Assembly: GCA_949317995.1 (NCBI GenBank) | Contig: OX439041.1 | Location: 6,584,001 to 6,648,000 of the forward strand | Reading direction: 5' to 3' | DNA from: Acholoe squamosa | Lineage: Eukaryota; Annelida; Polychaeta; Phyllodocida; Polynoidae | DNA length: 64,000 nt | Part shown: positions 9,886 to 21,012 of the stretch, in pieces | Layout: each line of letters opens with the position of its first letter | Position numbering within the stretch: position 1 is the first letter of the stretch | Made by a program: the position numbers and the translations under genes | Notes under the pieces: generated by a model | Database searches by the model: none | Told to the model about the DNA's origin: nothing | Seen by the model: the letters and a program-made list of their open reading frames with translations, nothing else

Positions 9886-10131
9886 TATCGTAATCTCCCG
9901 TGTATAAGGCGCATCTTGTACATGAATCACAGCCACTTTGCACCTTATAGAACCAGCCCAAAGTCTGGGTGCGTCTTATAGGCAGGGTATTTTTAATATA
10001 GAATAGTACTAAACCTTCATAAATCAAGCCTCAGGTGCACCTTTTTAACATTCTCCTCAACTCAGGGCGTGCCTTAAACGTGAGGTGCACCTTATACGTG
10101 AGGTGAACCTTATACGCAGGAGATTACAGTA
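9886..10131. mobile_element. Mariner-like MITE (CCGTAATCTCCCGCG family)
   Basis: The left end is TATCGTAATCTCCCGTGTAT and the right end ATACGCAGGAGATTACAGTA, with TA at both borders. Degenerate copies of TTATACGTGAGGTGCACC fill the interior. It is diverged from the copy at 1038-1274. Confidence 0.7.
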
Positions 10132-10617
10132 CCACCTCTTGATAACAATGGCCAACAAAGCATATTAGAACATTGGGTCCTCTACTTTAACTGATTTTTG
10201 GACGGGTTTTAAATCGGGAACCATCAGGGTCAATTAGGGCTCCCTCCCGAAACTAGCATGGCAGATATTTCTGGGTCTGATTTTCTATAGGACCAGCGCC
10301 TGCGGCGCTGAATACTGGACAGCAAAGCAAAGAAGTTTTTAAATTTGAGTCCCTCAGGCAGTACGGCGACGTTAACTTTTGTCTCCCTGGATTGCAAGAT
10401 CGAGGTCCTGCGCGATGACTATGAACTCATCTTCAATTATTGGAGGAATGGATCTGTTTCCATTTTTGAGCAAAGAGATATATAGAAAATAAAACAAATT
10501 CAAACTAAATGTAATAAAGTTGATTTAGAACCTTTACATGTCAATATCTTTTAAATCAGAAAAAATTGTGAATGATTCATGACCTTTGCTATGGTTGTGA
10601 CCATCATTGATAACAGC

Positions 10618-12454
10618 TATCAGGCGCCGTTTGTGCCACAAATGTTGCGCGCAACTTTCTACGCGTAACATTCTACGCGTAACTTTTTTGACCAATCAGA
10701 GTGCATAGATTTGCATAATGATCACGTGACTGAGCGGCAGACAGTTGAGGCGTTCGGGCAGCGGTTTTCTAACAATATGGGTGGGGGTGACCTCGAACGC
10801 TAACGACACCACCTCAGCTGGTTCCCTCACCCCCTTCCATCCCAGCCAGGTCTGGCTAGGTACCAGTAACATTCCGAACGTGGCTATTACTTGGTACCAA
10901 ATGTTCGGACGATGTTCAGGTTGGGGGAAGACCGTTTGGATGATGTTTGGGTACAGTCCTTAACTATGTGTCATACTAGTAATTGTGCATGATCAAGTTG
11001 TCATATGAGAAATATCATAGGACTAGTGGTATATAGTGTAAATACATTAAGCTCTCATAAAATAGTGTTATTTCCAGTTGTCACTGGTTTATTCAGCTTT
11101 AGGCAACATGTAAGAACTATCAATCATACAGTAGTTAGTATGTAGGTAATTTGTACATACAGTAAATATACAGTAATTTATAAAGTATAATGTTCTGTTC
11201 CACTCCACCTGTGAGGTAATAATAATACAATGTCCAGCATAGTTCTAGGTGGGTTCCCACACCTAGCTCCTGACCTGCTGCTTAGAGGAATAATGTAATA
11301 ATGAATAACTTTTACCCTCTGGTGGAAGTCTTGAGGAAGATACCCTCTGGCCACTAATGATAGAAACCAATGCCTGTCTAGCATAGTTTCACCATAGTGC
11401 AGTGGTATAGCAGGTAGCAGGAGATGACTGGAGATGTTACCTCTAGAGCGGTTCTTGGTGTTCTGTCCTCTAGGAGGTGCAGACAGGCTATTTGTAGGAA
11501 ATCTTGGAAAAGCACCTCCAGACTGACTGGGGCCAGTGGCATCTGCCTAACTCTGCAATTGTTAAAGGGGAGTCTTTCATGTGTCACTGGGTGCACAAAG
11601 GACCCCCATGGGCGCCGCTGTGTCCCCCATTGTCTTGGTCGGTTGTGTAACTTCAAACCCCCATATCTCGGAAGTTTACGCCGTTACAACCGCCATTTTG
11701 CGCATGCGCGGAGTTGAATATGCTAAGTTTAAACTGCCCGCTTGATAGGCGCGTAACTCGCGCTGGTTCGTCTGTAGTGCACTCGGAGGTCGATTCAGTC
11801 TCCCTGGCGTAACTTCCTTAATAATGGGAGTTACGCCTTGATCTTGGGCTCATTTTGACCGTCTAACTATGGGCTTTCCATAACTGCCTTGATATTTGAC
11901 CTAGCTTGCTCAGGAGCGACGCTAGAGCGACCGGACGGTTATGGCGTCGTGCTTATGTAACCCATTGTTCAGTTATTAGAGTGCTCAGACACTCATGACG
12001 GCGTCAGCGGTGCTCAGGCACCCGTGACGGCCAGTTGCATTCACTTGCAAGTTATTAGTTTGTGCACTGAACCATGAGGTCGCACACTGAGACCCTCATT
12101 TTTATTATATTGTGCACTGAACCATTAGGTCGGAGCCTTTGATGTCAAAAAGTGTGTTGTAACCGACCTGGCTGGTGTGCAGTGGGGCATGAACGCTCTT
12201 ATACAAGTTTGAGCGCTCTTATAGCTGTTAGAACCAACCTATGTATTAATTTCATAGATATTCTTTGATTAATACAAAATATGTTAGAATTTATGGAATA
12301 ATAAAATGGTATATCATATATGCTTGGGAGTGTAGTATATGGGTAGCCGAAAGGGTGACTACAGGAGGTACCCTGATTGGTCAAAAATGTTGCGCGCAGA
12401 AAGTTACGCGTAGAAAGTTGTGCACAATATTTGTGGCACAAACGGCGCCTGATA
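10618..12454. mobile_element. 1.84-kb element with about 80-bp inverted ends and 6-bp duplication
   Basis: The left terminus TATCAGGCGCCGTTTGTGCC is perfectly inverted at the right. The similarity continues for about 80 bp to GACCAATCAG, including paired ACTTTCTACGCGTAAC words. AACAGC flanks both sides (10612-10617 and 12455-12460), a 6-bp target-site duplication. The interior contains only short ORFs without recognisable transposase motifs. The superfamily is undetermined; a 6-bp duplication is uncommon among the better-known DNA transposons. Confidence 0.75.
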
Positions 12455-13575
12455 AACAGCTCCGCATAAATGCCCAAGCTGGCTCAAATCCCATGCCATT
12501 CAATGAGGGTGAAGATTCTTTTGCTAGGTCCCGAAGTGAGGTCAATACTCCATTGAAAATCCGCAAGTGACGAGCACAGGCACCGACGCCTGTGGGGATC
12601 GAGAAATCGCACCATATTAGTATAATAGTGTAACTAGGCACTTCTCACATATCATTTTAACATTTATATGGGGGGAGGCTTAGTAAAATTCTAAACAGAG
12701 GGTTTCAGATGTCCTCAAAAACCACCAGAATGCATACATATGGCCTCTAGATTTACAAAATTTCTCAAGCCCCTGGCCTGGGGGGATACCCCCCAGACCC
12801 CCCCTACAGGAAAAAGGGTTCGCATTTATGACCTGATATTTTTAGCGTTTGGAGTTTGCAAGTATGAATATACACTAGACACCTGAAACAGTTTAAAAAA
12901 TGGACTGTCTGAGTTGCTTAGAGTAGTAAATCCTCTCGAACCCCTTACAACTCTAAGGGTATGATTGTAAATTGTCTTTCCACCAAGTTCTGAGGAAATA
13001 GTTAATACACATACCTTGATTTTGGGGTTTCAAGATTTGAAACCTATATTACTTATATTTGGGGGTGCGCATCTTTTGATATCTAAAAAATGTACTGTAC
13101 TTTTGACCTCACATTTTTCAAAATTTTCCTTGCACATCAATACTCAGTCCCACATGTATACTGATGTGAGCCAAAGTGATATTGTGGTGCTTGAATAGTT
13201 CGGAAATACTGGTTTTTAAACATATCGAAGCTAACTCCTTCCCCCACTTCCACTTCGCTCCCCCTACCTGTGTCTGACTCAGCCATGGCTTATACGCAGG
13301 AATTGATGGTACTTGGAAGAATCATAAGACACTTGAGTTTTTGCATTTTCATACACTTCTAATTCCATTTATAAAGCTGAATGTAAGTTATGATGACACT
13401 TACAATACCCTTCAATCAATATTACACAGCCTTGTGTCACTAAACATTGCATTTCAATTCCTTTATTTGCCCCCCGATTCCTTTAGAATTCCTTTAAAAC
13501 TCCTTTATTCTTGTGTCGAAGGCTCCTTTAAAATTCCTTTATTTTTTTCGAAGACTGGTAGGAGGCCTGCTATAG

Positions 13576-14454
13576 ATTTACCCAAATTTCCTTTCTCAGA
13601 TCAACGTTTTATTGCATTGTACAATCAATCAAGAATTTCTGTGTGTATCTTCAGAATGAAGTAAAAACCACATCCTTTTAAGGAGTATAGAAAAAAACTT
13701 GTGCATTGAGACTGGGCGTGTCTGACCTTACAAAGTATTTGCCATATTTATAACCAGGTGTTTCATAACAGATGTATCAGATTAAAATGAAATGCATTGC
13801 AATAGTTTTCTTGTAATGCCTACCTTTATGAAGTGCATACTTTGTCTGGGGTTTGTTTCCATTATCAATTCATAAAGATTTTCTGATGTAACCTCCGAGA
13901 CCAGACTGCCACCTGTAAGTGAGCTCGGGCGGGGGGTGAGTAACCACTCACTGGGGCCAGGGCTGAGTTTTTTCAAACTTGATATAAAAAAATGAACATT
14001 TATATAACTGGACATGACTTTTGAACTAATAATGACTTGCTTCAAAAAATTGACTGATCCCTCTTATTGAGAAGGATGCACTAGTTTCTGAAGTGGCTGC
14101 TAGGCGCCTGCTGTTCTCGTCTCTTAACATTGGCCTCTTATATGGCAAGCATTCAGTACCACATAGCAAGGGGCAGAAAGGACGACTATGACTTAATCCC
14201 GATGATATCTATAATAGGATTAGATATAGGTGTTCATTAAGAATAACGTGTGATGGATAACCTTTATATTATACTCAATGGGGAAAGAATAGATGTTTAT
14301 CAATAACACAAACAATCTTTATGGCCGTTCCATTGGTATTCTTTTATCATGAACAGTGTATAGGTTGCTTAAAGTGGGAGGGGGAGCGAAGTATCTAACT
14401 CCAGAATAATCAGCTTGGCTGATAAGTTACACAATTACTGGATGGTTGATGAAG
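13576..14454. other. Unassigned sequence
   Basis: No gene was recognised. Only short ORFs without motifs, and no strong inverted or tandem repeats by eye. Confidence 0.5.
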
Positions 14455-14616
14455 TAAGGGACTGATCATTTTTTAACAACAGGGGGGACTGGTGGGTTTG
14501 AGGGGGGGAGGGGGTCGGAATTTTTTCAACCCCTTGACCGGGGGGGGGGGGGGTCAGAATTTTTTCAACACCTTTGATGAGGGGGTCGAAAAAATTTCAC
14601 CGCCTCGAGGGGGGGC

Positions 14617-14800
14617 TGTTGCGAGAACCGCGTCACTCGCGTCTACCGCGCAGTGCTGCCGCATGGTGTTAAAAGTAGATACTACTGTAACTAACGTTGT
14701 AACCGTACTTCCGCATTTCCGTTATTAAAACAACTGTTGTTCCGGTCATGTCGTCGTCCACATGAGTTTCTCACTGAGCAGATAAACCCATCTTAAAACA
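14617..14800 (+). repeat. 5' LTR of gypsy C
   Basis: 184 bp, beginning TGTTGCGAGAACC and ending AAAACA. It matches 19566-19749 base for base by eye. Confidence 0.95.
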
Positions 14801-14817
14801 TGATGTCAGAAGTGGGG
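14801..14817 (+). promoter_or_regulatory. Candidate tRNA primer-binding site of gypsy C
   Basis: TGATGTCAGAAGTGGGG directly follows the 5' LTR, where a TGGN-type tRNA 3'-end complement is expected. The tRNA was not identified. Confidence 0.6.
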
Positions 14818-15313
14818 ATTTTTTTGACCATCTGCCAGTGGAAACAACAACAATGAACAACTAGACTTTAGTCAATAATGTGAGAGTATTTTTGAGGGTG
14901 GATGGCAGGTTGGTAAGGAGATATTTGTGGGTGAATTTCAACAATTGAGACAACAACACTGGACCACCGGTAAGGCTGAATATTTTATTCCTAGTCAGTC
15001 AAGTCAAGTCTACAAGTCAGTCAAGTCAACATATTCAGTCAAAGTCAAGTCACTGTCAACCTGTGGTTATTGTCAGATACAAATTGTGCCGTATTTGACA
15101 TTGTCAAGTCCATGTAAAGACAATTGATGTAGTCACCCTACTTCACCAAACCTTGCCACTCTATACCTAAGCCCCTCAAATAAGCCGCCAAGTCTAGTAG
15201 GTGCCTGTCTACGGTGGTACGCACTAGTGTGTAACAGTCAAGTCAGTCAAGAGAATCAGTGACATTTTTCTTAATACATACAAAGCACTAGTAGGCCTAC
15301 CCACCTCGTCAAA
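14818..15313 (+). other. 5' leader of gypsy C with GTCA-rich repeats
   Basis: Untranslated leader between the primer site and gag. From about 14995 to 15070, and again near 15235-15262, it is dense in overlapping CAGTCAAGTCA words. No ORF of note. Confidence 0.7.
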
Positions 15314-18300
15314 ATGCCTAAATATCAGCCGCCAGAGCCATTCGACTTCACTAAACCGGCATCATGGCCGGATTGGAAAACCAGGTTTTCTCGTTATTTT
15401 ATTCTCGAGAAGATCCGTGATGAGGAGCCGGACGTGCAAGTTTCAGCCCTGGTATATACTATGGGCCGCCAGGCTGAACATATCTACAAGTCCTTTAAGT
15501 TTGCCGCACGCCCCGAGCCCACAGACGACGAGCCCGATCCGGTCGATCCGAAAGACGATTTCGAGACAGTTTTGAAGAAATTTGACGACTATTTTGTCCC
15601 GCGGAAGAACACCATCCACGAGCGAACAAAATTCTACCAGCGCTCGCAGAAACAAGGTGAGTCGGTCGAATGCTTCGTAAGAAATCTGCATGAGCTTGCA
15701 GAGCACTGCAACTTCGAGGAGAAGGAAGACGAACATATCCGCGATCGTTTAATCGCCGGAATGTTAGACAAGGAGCTATCTCGCGAATTGCAGATGGAGC
15801 AAGACACCTTGACGCTTGCAACAGCTACCGATAAAGCGCGACACAAGGAGCTCGTGGAGTCGACCCAGAAGGAAGACACGTCAGTCAATGCCGTCCACAA
15901 TAGAAGCCAGGGATACAAAAAGTCAACGCGTCAGCCACAGTCAAATCAAGGTCAGTCAAGGTCAAGGTCAGGAGGTCAGTCGAAGCAGAAGTGCCCAAAT
16001 TGTGGATACATGCACAGGTCGCCAGGGCCCAATGCCTGCCCTGCGATCGGGAAAACGTGCAAGTCCTGCCAGAAAGTCGGACACTTTGCCTCAATGTGTC
16101 GTAATAAGAGCGTCAGAGAAGTCTACGACGATACCGAGGGAGAAGCCCAGTTTTGTGGTGCGGTGAACTTTGACAACTTCATCGGTGCCATAGACTGCGA
16201 CGACAGTGGCTCAGCCTGGAAAGTCACACTAGACCTCGGAACGTCATCCGAGACGTTCAAGATAGACACGGGTGCAGACGTCTCCATAATGTCCTATTTG
16301 AACTACCTCAAAGTGAAGCCGCGACCACCCCTAAAAGACGTCAAAGTCAAATTGTCAAGCCCGGGGGGTCCACTCAGTTGTCGAGGACAGTTCATTGCCA
16401 ACACCGTCTACAAGGGCCAGAAGTACAACTTCCGTGTCCTAGTCGTGGACGGATCCGGCGAGAGTCTCCTAGGACGAGGAGTCGCCCATCGCATGAACTT
16501 AGTCATGCGCATCCAAGCCGTCAGTCAGGACATCGGATGCCTCGAAACAGATCCAGTCAAGATCGTACTTCGAGACGATGCCCAGCCAGTCGCCGTCAAC
16601 GTCGCCAGACGTATCCCCTTTCCCTTGGTCGAGAAGGTGAGGGAGGAGATAAAGCGCCTAACGTCTCTAGGCATAGTAAGGAAGATCACCAAGCCAACAC
16701 CATGGTGTGCTCCCATGGTACCAGTCCTGAAGAAGTCCGGCAAGGTCCGCCTCTGCGTAGACCTGAAGAAGCTGAATGTCAACGTCCAACGAGAACGCTT
16801 CGTCCTGCCGACCTTGGATGATCTAACCTCTAGACTCACAGGCGCTGCAAGGTTTTCATGCCTCGACGCAGCAAGCGGATTCTACCAGATCCCGCTAGAC
16901 GAGCGGAGTCAAGAGCTGACTACTTTCATCACTCCGTTCGGTCGCTATTGCTTCCGACGCCTGCCATTTGGCATCACATCAGCCCCCGAGATCTTCATGC
17001 GGAAGATGCTCGAAGCCCTGGAGGGGTTAGATGGAGTCTTCATTTACATGGATGACATCCTTGTATATGGGAAGGACGACGCTGAGCATGACGATCGCCT
17101 GTCCAAAGTCGTCAGGACACTCGATCGTGTCGGTCTTAAGTTAAACCATGACAAATGCTCATATAAGAAGAAGGAGCTCAAGTTCCTTGGGCACGTCTTC
17201 AGTCAAGATGGCATTCGGGCAGACCCCGATAAAGTCCAAGCCATAAACCAGATGCCGCCGCCTACATCTGTCACCCTGCTACGTCAGTTCATGGGAATGG
17301 TGCACTACCTCGGATCATACCTGCCCCACCTGAACTCAGTCACCGGTCCACTGAATGATTTACTGAAGTCAGACCGAGAGTGGACCTGGGATGCAGCGCA
17401 GGAAGAAGCCTTCCGTGCGACAAAACAGCTGATCGCTTCAACGCCTGTTCTGTCGTACTATGACGTCACCAAACCAGTCATCGTCAGTGCCGATGCCAGC
17501 TCTTATGGCCTAGGAGGAGTCCTCCTACAAGAGCATGGCAGAGCGGTGAAACCAATTGCCTACTGCTCTCGGACACTGACCACCAGCGAGAAGAGATACG
17601 CCCAGATCGAGAAGGAGTGTCTGGCCAGCGTCTGGGCGTGCGAGAAATTCGACCGATACATCCGCGGACATGGAAACGTCACGGTCCTCACGGATCATAA
17701 GCCGCTTGTGCCACTCATCAACACCAAAGACCTGGACGAAGTGCCTCTGAGATGTCAGAGACTACTCATGAGGTTGATGAGGTACAACATCAATGCCAAG
17801 CATGTCCCGGGTAAAGAGATGCTAATCTCAGACGCACTCTCGCGGAGTCCACTTGTCTCGACCCTGTCCTCAACAGTCGAGGATATAGAAATGCATGTCC
17901 AGTCGGTCGAGTCAACCCTTCCTGCATCAGACGCCAAGAAGGAGGAGCTTCGCACTGCAACAACCAATGACCCGGTCCTCCAGTCAGCTATCGTCTACAC
18001 GCTGACTGGGTGGCCGAAATACGAGAAGAATGTCCCAGACAACCTCAAGAGCCTGTATGCACATCGTGCATCACTGTCAGTCACAGATGGACTACTTGTG
18101 TTCGCCTCAAGGATTGTCATTCCAACTTCCATGAGGCCGGAAATACTTGCTCGAGTCCACGACGGTCACCAAGGAATCACCAAATGCCTCGAGAGAGCAC
18201 GTCTCGGTGTTTGGTGGCCTGGAATCACTAATGACATCAAGAGGATAGTTAGCATGTGCAGCCACTGCACTGAGCACAAGCCGACACAGAAGCGCGAGCC

Positions 18301-19225
18301 GCTCATGTCTACACCATTGCCACAAGGGCCTTGGTTGCGAGTCGGAGTAGATCTATTTGTCTTCAAAGGGAAGGACTATCTAGTCATGTGTGACTACTAC
18401 TCCAGGTGGATAGAGGTCCTCGCCTTAACGTCTACCACCACCACAGCCGTCACTGGACGTATGAAGGACGCTGTCGCCCGTTTCGGTGTGCCACTAGAAA
18501 TAGTATCCGACAACGGTCCGCAGTTTTCGTCAGCCGAATTCGCCGAATTTTCGGCAAAGTATGTGTTTAACCACATTACCTCTAGTCCATACCTGCCCAA
18601 TTCCAACGGGGAGGCAGAAAGAGCTGTCTACACAGCTAAACAAATGCTGAGTCAGAAAGACCCATGGCTCGCTTTGTTAGTATACAGAGACACCCCTATA
18701 GCAGCTACAGGTGCCAGCCCGTCCCAGCTTATGATGGGTAGACACCTACGTACGACCCTTCCAGTACCATCAGCTACTCTAGAGCCCGTATGGCCTAGCC
18801 GTGAAACGATCCTCGCTAGGGACCAGAGGTACAAATCCTCCACCTCTAGGTCATACAACCAGCATTATGGTGCTAAGCCACTCCAGCCGCTTGTCCCAGG
18901 TCAACCTGTCCTGGTCAAGACAGATTCCCAGAAGGGCTGGACGGAGAAGGGCATCGTTCAAGGAGAAGCCGACACTCCAAGGTCGTATAACATCGAGACC
19001 AAGTCAGGTGCCCAACGGAGAAACCGCCGACACCTAATGGAGATGCCTCCTATTGCCACTGCCACAGTCCTACCGTCAGGCAGTGCCATACCACCACCTG
19101 CTATCATGAATGAGCGACCGCCAGGCGCAAACAGCCCTGTGTCTTCACCACCTAAGACACCCGATGAGCCTCGTCGCTCAAACCGGGCTACCAAAAAGCC
19201 TACTCGTCTAATTGAGTCAGTCTAG
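15314..19225 (+). CDS. Gypsy C Gag-Pol polyprotein
   Basis: Single 1,303-aa ORF starting ATGCCTAAATATCAG. Order: capsid-like Gag; two Cys/His knuckles near residues 225-265 (CPNCGYMH..., then the canonical C-x2-C-x4-H-x4-C of CKSCQKVGHFASMC); aspartic protease FKIDTGADVSIM (near 315); RT with LPFGI and catalytic YMDD (near 575); RNase H (ADASSYGLGG, TDHKPL); integrase with HDGHQG...CSHC zinc finger and D, D, E in GVDLF, SDNGPQ and NGEAERA. Gag and Pol share one frame, without the frameshift many relatives use. It encodes everything needed for particle formation, reverse transcription and integration. No frame break is seen. The tail is Pro/Ser-rich, with no envelope-like ORF. Confidence 0.97.
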   Translation: MPKYQPPEPFDFTKPASWPDWKTRFSRYFILEKIRDEEPDVQVSALVYTMGRQAEHIYKSFKFAARPEPTDDEPDPVDPKDDFETVLKKFDDYFVPRKNTIHERTKFYQRSQKQGESVECFVRNLHELAEHCNFEEKEDEHIRDRLIAGMLDKELSRELQMEQDTLTLATATDKARHKELVESTQKEDTSVNAVHNRSQGYKKSTRQPQSNQGQSRSRSGGQSKQKCPNCGYMHRSPGPNACPAIGKTCKSCQKVGHFASMCRNKSVREVYDDTEGEAQFCGAVNFDNFIGAIDCDDSGSAWKVTLDLGTSSETFKIDTGADVSIMSYLNYLKVKPRPPLKDVKVKLSSPGGPLSCRGQFIANTVYKGQKYNFRVLVVDGSGESLLGRGVAHRMNLVMRIQAVSQDIGCLETDPVKIVLRDDAQPVAVNVARRIPFPLVEKVREEIKRLTSLGIVRKITKPTPWCAPMVPVLKKSGKVRLCVDLKKLNVNVQRERFVLPTLDDLTSRLTGAARFSCLDAASGFYQIPLDERSQELTTFITPFGRYCFRRLPFGITSAPEIFMRKMLEALEGLDGVFIYMDDILVYGKDDAEHDDRLSKVVRTLDRVGLKLNHDKCSYKKKELKFLGHVFSQDGIRADPDKVQAINQMPPPTSVTLLRQFMGMVHYLGSYLPHLNSVTGPLNDLLKSDREWTWDAAQEEAFRATKQLIASTPVLSYYDVTKPVIVSADASSYGLGGVLLQEHGRAVKPIAYCSRTLTTSEKRYAQIEKECLASVWACEKFDRYIRGHGNVTVLTDHKPLVPLINTKDLDEVPLRCQRLLMRLMRYNINAKHVPGKEMLISDALSRSPLVSTLSSTVEDIEMHVQSVESTLPASDAKKEELRTATTNDPVLQSAIVYTLTGWPKYEKNVPDNLKSLYAHRASLSVTDGLLVFASRIVIPTSMRPEILARVHDGHQGITKCLERARLGVWWPGITNDIKRIVSMCSHCTEHKPTQKREPLMSTPLPQGPWLRVGVDLFVFKGKDYLVMCDYYSRWIEVLALTSTTTTAVTGRMKDAVARFGVPLEIVSDNGPQFSSAEFAEFSAKYVFNHITSSPYLPNSNGEAERAVYTAKQMLSQKDPWLALLVYRDTPIAATGASPSQLMMGRHLRTTLPVPSATLEPVWPSRETILARDQRYKSSTSRSYNQHYGAKPLQPLVPGQPVLVKTDSQKGWTEKGIVQGEADTPRSYNIETKSGAQRRNRRHLMEMPPIATATVLPSGSAIPPPAIMNERPPGANSPVSSPPKTPDEPRRSNRATKKPTRLIESV

Positions 19226-19554
19226 GGGAACCTATGGTAAAGATAGGTTAGAGGGTGACGTACTGGAGACCGCTCCCCTCGAGTTTAGTTTAGCTTATTC
19301 ATATGGATATTTTTATACATCCTGATATAGACTTTTACCAAGAACACTTGCCAAGCCATATGAGCTATTATTAAACAGTCATAACATTGCCAATATCCTG
19401 ACAGTATTCATAAACCTTTATTACAGAGACTTACAGTCATTGAACATTGAACAGTCATTTTCATGTTTATCATAGACTATACTGGTGCTATCAAAGTATA
19501 TCTTTCTTTAAGAGATTCAAGGACAGTTTATCCAGACAATAACATTATTATCTT
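19226..19554 (+). other. 3' untranslated region of gypsy C
   Basis: AT-rich and without a further ORF, between the gag-pol stop and the purine tract. Confidence 0.8.
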
Positions 19555-19565
19555 AAAGGGGGAGA
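19555..19565 (+). promoter_or_regulatory. Polypurine tract of gypsy C
   Basis: AAAGGGGGAGA abuts the 3' LTR. This is the plus-strand priming site expected for LTR retroelements. Confidence 0.85.
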
Positions 19566-19749
19566 TGTTGCGAGAACCGCGTCACTCGCGTCTACCGCGC
19601 AGTGCTGCCGCATGGTGTTAAAAGTAGATACTACTGTAACTAACGTTGTAACCGTACTTCCGCATTTCCGTTATTAAAACAACTGTTGTTCCGGTCATGT
19701 CGTCGTCCACATGAGTTTCTCACTGAGCAGATAAACCCATCTTAAAACA
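19566..19749 (+). repeat. 3' LTR of gypsy C
   Basis: 184 bp, identical by eye to 14617-14800. The GGGGC duplication follows at 19750-19754. Confidence 0.95.
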
Positions 19750-19857
19750 GGGGCGAAATTTTTTTCGCGTGTCCGCGCACAAACCCACCACCCCCCCCCC
19801 TGTTGTTAAAAAATAATCACTCCCTAACTGGACTGGATCCAACCTAGGCATGCATCC

Positions 19858-20350
19858 AGGGGGAGAGCCCAGTGCTTAGGCGCCACCTTGTAGCAGACTA
19901 GAGTTTGACCATGTCTGACAGAGCTAGAAGGCAAGGAAATGGTCAAAGTATGACACATTGGAGACATCATGTGAGTGGCATGGGAACTAAGCAAACATGA
20001 AATGTACCAGAAATGACTTCACTGAGCTCATATTAGTAGTAATTGAAATATCTTTCTCACTCTCTAGGAATGGTGCTCCAATGTTCTCTACTGTACCCCC
20101 TCATACATTAGAAATTGAAATAATTTTCACAAAATGTAGATTTAATGGATCTCAACTCAATTATTTTTATGAAATGCTCAAAGTTGACCTTTAGAACAGC
20201 CCATTATCAACTGAAACAGGATGGATTTCTCCATACTGATACATTGAAATGCAGCTAACCTGGACCCATTATGTAGAGTGAAGTATATGTGATGTAAATG
20301 TATCATAGGATATTTGACAGATGGCGCTGAAGCACTGGTCACCCCCCCTG
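19858..20350 (+). repeat. Dispersed repeat E, copy 1 (MITE-like)
   Basis: The ends are imperfect inverses: AGGGGGAGAGCCCAGTGCTT on the left, and on the right the inverse of GGGGGGTGACCAGTGCTTC. The body is nearly identical to 54138-54719 on the opposite strand and similar to 22320-22960. Copy 1 lacks about 85 bp near its right end that copy 2 retains. No coding function. Confidence 0.8.
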
Positions 20351-20370
20351 TGATCAATCTCAAGAATAAC

Positions 20371-20567
20371 TACCGTAACGTCGTGAAAAACTGCCCAGAC
20401 GCTTACAGATTTGGAGGGGTGGTTACACCTGGCCCTTATACAAAACGGGCGCTTATTCAAGGTCTATTTTCAGTGCTTACGAGATCTTTCAACATCCCCT
20501 TACCCCCAGTGCTTATACAAGACCGGCGCTTATTCAAAACCTGGCGGTTTTTCACAACAATACGGTA
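20371..20567. mobile_element. Mariner-like MITE, second family
   Basis: TACCGTAACGTCGTGAAAAA at the left and the inverse TTTTTCACAACAATACGGTA at the right, TA-bounded. The interior repeats GGCGCTTATTCAA. It is distinct from the CCGTAATCTCCCGCG family, although both start CCGTAA. Confidence 0.75.
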
Positions 20568-20870
20568 TTTATTACACATGTGAACAGACAAAACATGAGT
20601 CACAAATATGTGTGATGAAAGGTAGTATGTATATTATAAAGTAACAAAGGGTACTCTATGAGTAGCGTGCTAAGTTTTTTGTATCTTAAAAATTTTCACA
20701 TTATAGGAAAGATGTGCTGGGAGCAGGATATTTGTTCATATCCTATTAATAGAATTTTGAATATAACTAAGCTAAACTGGTGCAAACATACAGTGATACC
20801 ATGTGGGTATAACAGGTTTCACCTCAGTCTGAAGTAACTAACTACTTGCTTCAGCCGGATGAATCACCCC

Positions 20871-21012
20871 TAAGGGCCAAAAATCGAGTGCGAATGTGCC
20901 CTTTTCACCTATAGTAACGCGCTGACTTTTCGCTGAAAACAGGTGAAATTATTTTGACCCCCCTGGTCAAGGGGTCGAAGAAATTCTGACCCCCCCTCAA
21001 ACCCACCAGCCC
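20871..21012. mobile_element. Truncated Harbinger-type MITE
   Basis: Carries the family interior (CACCTATAGTAACGCGC, AGGTGAAATTATTTTGACC) and the inner part of one arm (CTCAAACCCACCAGCCC) but lacks both outer GGGAGTGATC ends. Confidence 0.75.

Larger units (their letters stand above)
9682..13575. mobile_element. Composite region bounded by a 19-bp inverted repeat
   Basis: CTATAGCAGGCCTCCTACC at 9682-9700 is perfectly inverted at 13557-13575. Just inside each end lie direct tandem copies of ATTCCTTTAAA (9701-9790 and 13455-13545). The interval holds a mariner-like MITE (9886-10131) and a 1.8-kb inverted-repeat element (10618-12454), leaving about 1.8 kb of original interior. No transposase was recognised and no clear target duplication was seen. 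It could instead be two unrelated copies of a short repeat in opposite orientation. Confidence 0.5.
14617..19749 (+). mobile_element. Ty3/gypsy retrotransposon C, complete
   Basis: Two 184-bp LTRs (TGTTGCGAG...CTTAAAACA), identical as far as I can read, flank one uninterrupted gag-pol ORF with a primer-site-like sequence and a purine tract in the expected places. The 5-bp duplication GGGGC lies at 14612-14616 and 19750-19754. The intact ORF, identical LTRs and clean target duplication indicate a very recent insertion, possibly still mobile or polymorphic. Confidence 0.95.
14458..19824. mobile_element. Harbinger-type MITE, split by gypsy element C
   Basis: The left arm starts GGGACTGATCATTTTTTAAC and the right arm ends GTTAAAAAATAATCACTCCC, with TAA outside both (14455-14457 and 19825-19827). 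The interior shows the family hallmarks: G-rich runs with GGTCAGAATTTTTTCAA and, at the right, CGCGTGTCCGCGCACAAACC. The halves 14458-14616 and 19755-19824 rejoin across element C. Relatives are at 20871-21012, 24487-24765, 26507-26827 and 28301-28600. Confidence 0.85.

Noticed and set aside
11178-11717. Overlapping 68-97 aa ORFs inside the 10618-12454 element as transposase
   Set aside because: Short, on both strands, without acidic triad or helix-turn-helix features.
14492-14728. Gly-rich 78-aa ORF
   Set aside because: Translation of the G-rich MITE arm running into the gypsy C LTR.
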